A stretch of 10,355 nt of DNA, taken from assembly GCA_003567135.1 (NCBI GenBank), contig PXAI01000166.1, positions 1 to 10,355 on the forward strand. The letters are read 5' to 3'. Positions within the stretch are counted from its first letter, which is position 1; each line of letters begins with the position of its first letter. The translations under genes were made by a program, and so were the position numbers. Under the pieces are notes generated by a model. That model made no database searches and was not told the origin of the DNA. It saw only the letters and a program-made list of their open reading frames with translations. Positions 5,437-10,355 of this stretch are shown in pieces. The DNA is from Balneolia bacterium (GTDB lineage Bacteria; Bacteroidota; Rhodothermia; Balneolales; Cyclonatronaceae).

Positions 5437-6875
5437 AGACTACGTTAACCAAACAAAACCTGAGCGCTCTTTATAAGGAGATCGGCGAAGCGAACGACGC
5501 ATTTTCTGAGTTTTATCCCGGAGAACCCACCGTACGACAAGCCGTACACACCGTTTACGGGGGAGCACAGATATTTAAGGCAGAAACGGCATCGCGGCTC
5601 GGAGAACTGGCGAGAAGATCACTCGAAGAATCCGCTCCGGATTTTGCCTCGTTTGCCAAAGCGCTAAAGTTTCCCGGAAGTGAGCGGCTTCCGGATGATC
5701 CCGATCAGCTTGAACGATTATCGGAAAAGCTGCAGCATTATGAGGATGAAATCCGGAAATCAGATCCTGAAATCTGGCTTGCATGGACCGTTTATCAGCG
5801 CGTTCAGGCCAAACTTGATAAAGAACCGGTTGAAGATTTCAGAATAGATTTTGAAGATGGTTACGGCAATCGACCCGATGAAGAAGAGGACAAAGACGCC
5901 GTGCGAAATGCGAAGGAAGTTGCTAAAGGAATGGCCAGCAATACGCTTCCGCCGTTTATCGGGATTCGCATCAAACCGTTTACGCCTGATCTGAAACAAC
6001 GTTCGCTACGAACACTCGATCTTTTCCTTAGCGCGCTCGCCGAAGAAACCGGTGGCAAACTTCCGCCAAATTTTGTGGTGACCATTCCAAAGGTGGTTTC
6101 TGCAGAAGAAGTCACTGCTCTGGTGAATGCGTTCGAGCTGATTGAGGCCGGAACTTCATTTAAAAAAGATTCGCTGAAGCTGGAACTGATGATCGAAACA
6201 CCGCAGTCGCTGATTACCAGCACCGGTGAAGTTCTGCTGCCGAAGCTGATCACCGCTTCGCGCGGACGCTGCGTTGGTGCCCATTTTGGCGTTTATGACT
6301 ATACGGCCAGCGTGAACATTACGGCAGATTACCAGAGTATGGATCATCCTGCCTGTGATTTTGCCCGCCACATGATGAAAGTTTCGTTTGCCTCAATGGG
6401 AATAAATATTTCCGACGGCGCGACGAACATCATGCCGATTGGTCCGCACAGAGCTGAAAAAGGCAAAGAGCTTTCAGATCAGCAGGCTGAGGAAAACCGA
6501 GAAACCGTTCACCGCGCGTGGAGGCTTATGTTTGATCACGTAAATCATTCGCTGAGACAGGGATATTATCAGGGATGGGATCTGCATCCGGCTCAGTTTC
6601 CGGTTCGGTATGCGGCGGTGTATCTCTTCTTCCTGCGAACGCTCGATCAGGCATCGCACAGGCTGAAAACGTTTGTGGAACGCGCCGCACAGGCCACGCT
6701 GGTCGGAGATGTTTTTGACGATGCCGCAACCGGTCAGGGGCTGCTTAATTACTTCATCCGTGGAATGAATTGTGGTGCAATTACCATTGAAGAAGCAAAG
6801 GCGACGGGACTCACTCTTGAGGAAATCCGCGGGCGCTCTTTCGTGAAGATCCTTGAAAACCGCCGAAAATCGTAA
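5433..6875 (+). CDS. CitE/aldolase-like protein of unknown activity (DUF6986-like)
   Basis: A 480-residue cytoplasmic protein without signal peptide or membrane segment. It resembles the HpcH/HpaI-CitE-malate synthase superfamily (TIM barrel acting on 2-oxo acids with Mg2+): FEDGYG (140-145) gives acidic metal-site candidates E141 and D142, GIRIKPF (177-183) a candidate substrate arginine R179, IPKV (218-221) a barrel strand, ELMIETPQS (251-259) the probable metal ligand E255, GAHFGVYDYT (282-291) a loop, and GWDLHPAQ (381-388) the closing motif of CitE-like proteins. I associate it from memory with the family DUF6986, which has been annotated loosely as phosphoenolpyruvate kinase or citrate lyase-like; the activity is unestablished. 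The start overlaps the allantoicase fusion by 4 bp. It stands where a ureidoglycolate lyase or glyoxylate-condensing enzyme is expected, neither of which is otherwise present. That role is inference. Confidence 0.75.
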   Translation: MKTTLTKQNLSALYKEIGEANDAFSEFYPGEPTVRQAVHTVYGGAQIFKAETASRLGELARRSLEESAPDFASFAKALKFPGSERLPDDPDQLERLSEKLQHYEDEIRKSDPEIWLAWTVYQRVQAKLDKEPVEDFRIDFEDGYGNRPDEEEDKDAVRNAKEVAKGMASNTLPPFIGIRIKPFTPDLKQRSLRTLDLFLSALAEETGGKLPPNFVVTIPKVVSAEEVTALVNAFELIEAGTSFKKDSLKLELMIETPQSLITSTGEVLLPKLITASRGRCVGAHFGVYDYTASVNITADYQSMDHPACDFARHMMKVSFASMGINISDGATNIMPIGPHRAEKGKELSDQQAEENRETVHRAWRLMFDHVNHSLRQGYYQGWDLHPAQFPVRYAAVYLFFLRTLDQASHRLKTFVERAAQATLVGDVFDDAATGQGLLNYFIRGMNCGAITIEEAKATGLTLEEIRGRSFVKILENRRKS

Positions 6876-6909
6876 ATTCGAACTACATCCAAACCAATTC
6901 GCACTGATT

Positions 6910-7260
6910 ATGAAAAGTCCGATAACTACTCATGTTCTCGATACGGCAAACGGCCATCCGGCAAACGGAATTCGGGTTACACTTGAAAAACAGCTCGATA
7001 ACGGAACCTGGAACCATATCGCCGAAGGCAAAACGAACAACGATGGCAGAATCACCGACTGGATGCCAGCTGATAAAAAAGCCGAAAAAGGACTTTACAG
7101 AGTAACATTTCACGCCGGATCATATCTGGAGCAAAAGGGAAACAAAGAGCCGTTTTACACGGAAATCCCCGTGACGTTCCGCCTTTCTGATCCATCTGCA
7201 CACTATCACATTCCACTTTTACTTAGCCCATTCGGCTACTCAACTTACAGGGGGAGTTAA
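6910..7260 (+). CDS. uraH: 5-hydroxyisourate hydrolase
   Basis: Hydrolyses 5-hydroxyisourate, the product of urate oxidase, to OHCU. The 116-residue transthyretin-like protein forms a tetramer in the family. Diagnostic parts: TTHVLDTA with H8, DGRITD with R47, HYHIPLLLSP with H100, and the C-terminal signature YRGS (113-116). The open frame extends upstream to a TTG at 6853 inside the preceding gene, but the ATG at 6910 is preferred: it places the conserved TTHVLDTA right at the N-terminus as usual in bacteria, and the extension lacks family similarity. That leaves a 34-bp gap after the CitE-like gene and only 4 bp before urate oxidase. No signal peptide is present, so it acts in the cytoplasm. 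Confidence 0.95.
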   Translation: MKSPITTHVLDTANGHPANGIRVTLEKQLDNGTWNHIAEGKTNNDGRITDWMPADKKAEKGLYRVTFHAGSYLEQKGNKEPFYTEIPVTFRLSDPSAHYHIPLLLSPFGYSTYRGS

Positions 7261-7264
7261 CATT

Positions 7265-8104
7265 ATGTCTCTAAACATTAAAAACAGCTACGGAAAATCA
7301 GGTGTAAGAATCCTGAAGATCATCCGCAATGCCGACCGACACGAACTGATGGAGTTCACGGTGGATATTCGTCTGTACGGCGATTTTGAAACTGCACATA
7401 CCGACGGCGACAACAGCCTTGTTCTGCCAACGGATACCATGAAAAACACGGTTTACGTGCTCGCAAAAAAGCACAGCTTTACATCCGCTGAGGAGTTCGG
7501 GAAGATTTTATCAAAGCATTTTGTGAGCTCACAGCCACAGATCAAAAAAGCGACCGTTTCGCTTCATGAGCGTCCCTGGCAGCGTATGAGTCCCGGAGGT
7601 AAGCCTGATCCATTCGCTTTTTCACAGGCTACCGGCGAGCGTTACACTACGTTTGTTGAGTACAGCTCCGGCGGTTTCCATATCAAAGCCGGGCTGGATG
7701 ATCTGATCATCTTAAAGTCCACAAATTCCGGATTCAGTGGCTACGTGTTTGATGACTATACCACGCTGAAAGAAACCGACGACCGCGTTTTTGCGACCAG
7801 CCTTACCGCCACCTGGACCTACAATTCTGACGATGCCGACTTCGGTTCACTTCGAAATGACATTCGCGAACTTCTTTTGAAAGAATTTGCGGCGCATCAC
7901 AGCCTGTCCGTTCAGCACACGCTTTACGCTATGGCTGAAAAAGTGCTGGAAACGTTTCCGCAAATAGATGACATCCACATGACCATGCCCAACAAGCACT
8001 TCCTGAAATTTGATCTGGAACCGTTCGGCCTGGAAAATGAAAACGAAATCTTCTATCCGATCGAAGAGCCCTACGGCCTGATCGATGCAAAGCTTTCGAG
8101 ATGA
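7265..8104 (+). CDS. uox: Urate oxidase (cofactor-free uricase)
   Basis: Oxidises urate with O2 to 5-hydroxyisourate and H2O2, without metal or flavin. The 279-residue protein contains both T-fold repeats. Residues of the known active site can be placed: K11 in YGKSGVRI, T56 in LPTDTMKNTVY (the Lys-Thr pair), F157 in SGFSGY, R174 in DDRVFATSL, Q217 in SVQHTLY, and N243 and H245 in MPNKHFL. GGGGGAG at 7250-7256 gives one of the few good Shine-Dalgarno sequences, with 8 nt to the ATG. It lies 4 bp after uraH, so substrate and product enzymes are translated together. Unlike Bacillus PucL, no OHCU decarboxylase domain is attached; that domain is fused to allantoicase here. An aerobic pathway is implied. 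No catalase is in the window. Confidence 0.96.
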   Translation: MSLNIKNSYGKSGVRILKIIRNADRHELMEFTVDIRLYGDFETAHTDGDNSLVLPTDTMKNTVYVLAKKHSFTSAEEFGKILSKHFVSSQPQIKKATVSLHERPWQRMSPGGKPDPFAFSQATGERYTTFVEYSSGGFHIKAGLDDLIILKSTNSGFSGYVFDDYTTLKETDDRVFATSLTATWTYNSDDADFGSLRNDIRELLLKEFAAHHSLSVQHTLYAMAEKVLETFPQIDDIHMTMPNKHFLKFDLEPFGLENENEIFYPIEEPYGLIDAKLSR

Positions 8105-8188
8105 TGTAATCCCCGAATAAATCAAATATATTGCGTTTTTACCGGTTATTTTAGTGTAACACTTTAAATTAGACTTCCGATTTCTCCT
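8105..8188 (+). promoter_or_regulatory. Spacer before xdhA with operator-like palindrome
   Basis: This 84-bp gap is the longest inside the 2583-10355 gene run. It contains AGTGT-a-ACACT (8153-8163), a perfect 5-bp inverted repeat around one base, 26 bp before the xdhA ATG. TTGCGT (8131-8136) could serve as a -35 element, but no good -10 is found at proper spacing. It may be a second regulated promoter for the xanthine dehydrogenase genes. No terminator hairpin with a T-run is seen, so read-through from uox is also possible. Confidence 0.3.
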
Positions 8189-9595
8189 ATGATCACTGAA
8201 TTCATTTTGAATAATAAAACCATCCGGACGAGTGTATCGCCCGGTATGTCGCTGCTCGATTTTATCCGGTATGATCAATATCTGAGCGGCACAAAAATTG
8301 GATGTCGTGAAGGAGATTGCGGTGCCTGCACGGTTTTGATCGGAGAACTTACGGAGGACGGAGTCCGGTACAAAAGTATGACTTCATGCGTAACGCCGCT
8401 CGGAAACGCCCGCAATAAGCACGTGGTAACCGTTGAAGGCGTGAATATGGAAAACGGGCTCAGCCCGGTTCAGCAGGCGATGGTGGATAATGGCGGAACG
8501 CAGTGCGGTTTTTGCACCGTCGGTTTTGTGGTTTCCTTCACCGGGTACTGCCTGACGGCCGAGAAACCGAGCGTGGAAGGCGCCATCAGCGCTATTGATG
8601 GCAATATCTGCCGTTGTACCGGTTACAAATCCATCGAACGCGCCGCCGCGGATATTTCGACCATGCTTGAGGGTAAAGACCTCAGCAATCCCGTCCCCTG
8701 GCTGGTAGATGCCGGTTTTCTGCCCGATTATTTCACCGGAATACCTGAGCGTTTACAGGAAATGAAGCCGGATCGCCCCAAAACTTCAGGAAACGTAATC
8801 GTGAGCGGCGGAACTGATCTTTACGTACAGCGCCATGACGATATGCTCGAAGAAGAGCTTGCACTGATTTTTGATCGCCAGGAGCTGAACCGGATTCACA
8901 TGAAGGATGGCAATGTGATTATCGGTGCTTCGGCTACGGCCACGGATATGATGGAATCGGAAGTGTTACAGGGAATTTTCCCGAAGCTTTACGAACACAT
9001 GAAGCTGATCTCTTCAACGCCCATCAGAAATATGGGAACCGTGGGCGGAAACATTGTTAACGCCTCTCCCATCGGTGACATCACGGCATGGCTGCTTGCG
9101 ATGGGAAGCAGAGTTACCCTTCGCGATGATGCCGGAAAAGAGCGCTCCATGCCACTTCACGAGTTTTATCTGGATTATAAGGTGTTGAATAAACGTGATG
9201 ATGAAATTGTTCACGAATTCAGCTTCCCCATCCCCGATAAAAATCTGAAATTCAATTTTGAGAAAGTCTGTAAGCGAACCTATCTCGATATCGCTTCCGT
9301 GAATAGCGCCATTCAGGTTAAGGTCGAGGATGGAGTCATTACGCGATTCTGCATGAGCGCGGGCGGAGTTGGCCCAACGCCAAGAATTTTACCGGAAACG
9401 GCCGCATTTCTGAAAGGGAAACAACTCAGTCCGGAAATTCTGCTTCAGGCAGGATCGGTTATTAAAAATGAAATATCGCCCATCAGCGACGTGCGGGGAT
9501 CGGCTGAATATAAAAAAATGCTCCTCAAACAGCTCTTCTTTGCACATTTTGTGGAATTATATCCGGAATGCATACAATCAACTGAACTGGTATGA
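8189..9595 (+). CDS. xdhA: Xanthine dehydrogenase small subunit (FeS/FAD)
   Basis: The electron-transfer subunit of xanthine dehydrogenase, which oxidises hypoxanthine and xanthine to urate. In the 468-residue chain the plant-ferredoxin-like [2Fe-2S] cluster has C39, C44, C47 (GCREGDCGACTVL) and C67. The second cluster has C106, C109 (TQCGFCTVGF) and C141, C143 (GNICRCTGY). The FAD domain of the CO-dehydrogenase flavoprotein type follows from about residue 198, with SGGTDLYV (206-213) and GTVGGNIVNASPIGD (283-297), then the C-terminal CO_deh_flav_C part to the end. Length and order match the Rhodobacter XdhA type, in which both FeS clusters and FAD share one chain. ATG 8189 is the start of the ferredoxin fold; only a poor ribosome binding site precedes it. 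It overlaps xdhB by 4 bp (ATGA). Confidence 0.95.
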   Translation: MITEFILNNKTIRTSVSPGMSLLDFIRYDQYLSGTKIGCREGDCGACTVLIGELTEDGVRYKSMTSCVTPLGNARNKHVVTVEGVNMENGLSPVQQAMVDNGGTQCGFCTVGFVVSFTGYCLTAEKPSVEGAISAIDGNICRCTGYKSIERAAADISTMLEGKDLSNPVPWLVDAGFLPDYFTGIPERLQEMKPDRPKTSGNVIVSGGTDLYVQRHDDMLEEELALIFDRQELNRIHMKDGNVIIGASATATDMMESEVLQGIFPKLYEHMKLISSTPIRNMGTVGGNIVNASPIGDITAWLLAMGSRVTLRDDAGKERSMPLHEFYLDYKVLNKRDDEIVHEFSFPIPDKNLKFNFEKVCKRTYLDIASVNSAIQVKVEDGVITRFCMSAGGVGPTPRILPETAAFLKGKQLSPEILLQAGSVIKNEISPISDVRGSAEYKKMLLKQLFFAHFVELYPECIQSTELV

Positions 9596-10355
9596 AAAAT
9601 ATTGACTCAAACGGACACGTAACCGGAAAATCTGTTTATCTGGATGACATCCCCGTTCAGCGCGGCACGCTTTATTCAGTGGTGTATGATGCGCAGGTTG
9701 CACATGCGGAAATCAAGCATATCGACTATTCAAAGGCACTTCAGGTACCCGGAGTCGAGCGAATTATAACGTGGAAAGATATTCCGGGTGAAAATCAGAT
9801 TGGGGGGATTATCCCCGATGAGCCGCTTTTTGCTGAGGATGAAATCCACTTTCAGGGTCAGCCTATTGCGCTGATTGTCGGCGAAAGCGAGCATGTTTGC
9901 CGGAAAGCCCGAAACCTGATTGAGATTGAGTTTACCAAACTGCCGGTTGTAACTGATCCACGCGAAGCGTTTAAAAACGACAGCCTGATTGCGCCCCCGC
10001 GCACGTTCAACCTCGGCAACACCGAATCTGCATGGGATTCATGCGATTACGTTTTTGAAGGACGCGCAGATTCCAATGGGCAGGAGCATCTGTATATAGA
10101 AACGCAGGGCGCCTATTCCTGGCAGATGGAGAATGGGAATATCAAAATAGCCACCTCAACCCAGGGGCCAACCGCCGTCCAGAGAACGGCTGCGCGGGTG
10201 CTTGGCATTTCCATGAATAACGTGGAAGTGGACGTCACGCGGCTTGGTGGCGGTTTTGGCGGCAAGGAAGATCAGGCAACGCCCTGGGCAGTTATGGTCG
10301 CATTGGCCGCGAAAGTGATGCACCGCCCGGTCAAAATTTCCGTGAACCGGATGGA
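9592..10355 (+). CDS. xdhB: Xanthine dehydrogenase large subunit, 3' end outside window
   Basis: The molybdopterin-binding subunit that hydroxylates the purine. The frame is open from ATG 9592 to the window end: 254 complete codons of a protein usually near 770-800 residues. The aldehyde oxidase/xanthine dehydrogenase a/b hammerhead domain spans about residues 10-115, and the molybdenum domain starts after about 140. Visible active-site parts are GQEHLYIETQGAY (163-175), with Q164 matching the glutamine near the Mo centre in mammalian enzyme, STQGP (189-193), and RLGGGFGGKED (217-227), where E226 corresponds to the substrate-binding glutamate of the bovine enzyme (E802). These features point to a true xanthine dehydrogenase rather than an aldehyde oxidase. 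The start overlaps the xdhA stop, so translation is coupled. An xdhC insertion factor often follows in such operons, but it would lie outside the window. Confidence 0.95.
   Translation, partial: MKNIDSNGHVTGKSVYLDDIPVQRGTLYSVVYDAQVAHAEIKHIDYSKALQVPGVERIITWKDIPGENQIGGIIPDEPLFAEDEIHFQGQPIALIVGESEHVCRKARNLIEIEFTKLPVVTDPREAFKNDSLIAPPRTFNLGNTESAWDSCDYVFEGRADSNGQEHLYIETQGAYSWQMENGNIKIATSTQGPTAVQRTAARVLGISMNNVEVDVTRLGGGFGGKEDQATPWAVMVALAAKVMHRPVKISVNRM

Noticed and set aside
5861..6253. 130-codon minus-strand open frame opposite the CitE-like gene
   Set aside because: It is a shadow in another frame of a gene with conserved motifs; low-complexity serine-rich translation and no domain. The other long minus-strand frames (757-1164, 7847-8278) are rejected on the same grounds.
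6853..6909. TTG-initiated N-terminal extension of the hydroxyisourate hydrolase
   Set aside because: It overlaps the preceding gene, shows no family similarity, and the ATG at 6910 puts the conserved TTHVLDTA at the usual place.
8090..8101. C-terminal AKLSR of urate oxidase resembling a peroxisomal SKL signal
   Set aside because: It is not a terminal SKL tripeptide, and the operon structure shows a bacterial gene, so the resemblance is chance.

Overview
The window is a bacterial purine-catabolism gene cluster, all on the + strand, with a partial mobile-element gene at its left edge. The genus cannot be fixed from sequence alone. Medium GC, mostly weak or absent Shine-Dalgarno sequences, the fused allantoicase and the style of the IS200-like protein suggest the Bacteroidota/Balneolota group. 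That assignment is an inference.

Layout: (1) 1-351, minus strand: 5' part of an IS200/RAYT-type HUH transposase, running off the left edge. (2) 352-750: no gene. It holds a 257-bp imperfect inverted-repeat element just upstream of the transposase, including a minus-strand terminator-like hairpin, followed by the AT-rich region before the first purine gene. (3) 751-2034: guanine deaminase. (4) 2035-2582: a 548-bp gene-free gap with a hairpin, a 158-bp palindromic repeat, a degenerate partial copy of its end, smaller stem-loops, and a possible promoter with competing hairpins before allB. (5) 2583-8104: a tight gene run: allantoinase, a fused allantoicase/OHCU decarboxylase, a CitE/aldolase-like protein of unknown activity, 5-hydroxyisourate hydrolase and cofactor-free urate oxidase. 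(6) 8189-10355: xanthine dehydrogenase small subunit (FeS/FAD) and the start of the large molybdopterin subunit, cut by the right edge.

Together the genes give an almost continuous route: guanine -> xanthine (GuaD) -> urate (XdhAB) -> 5-hydroxyisourate (Uox) -> OHCU (UraH) -> S-allantoin (OHCU decarboxylase domain) -> allantoate (AllB) -> ureidoglycolate + urea (allantoicase domain). No known ureidoglycolate lyase, glyoxylate enzyme, urease, transporter or regulator is visible. The only protein of unknown role, the CitE/aldolase-like one at 5433-6875, lies where a ureidoglycolate- or glyoxylate-consuming enzyme is expected. It is the best candidate here for undescribed biochemistry. The second notable point is the fusion of two non-consecutive enzymes in one polypeptide, directly overlapping the gene for the step between them. 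No rRNA, tRNA or CRISPR array was recognised.
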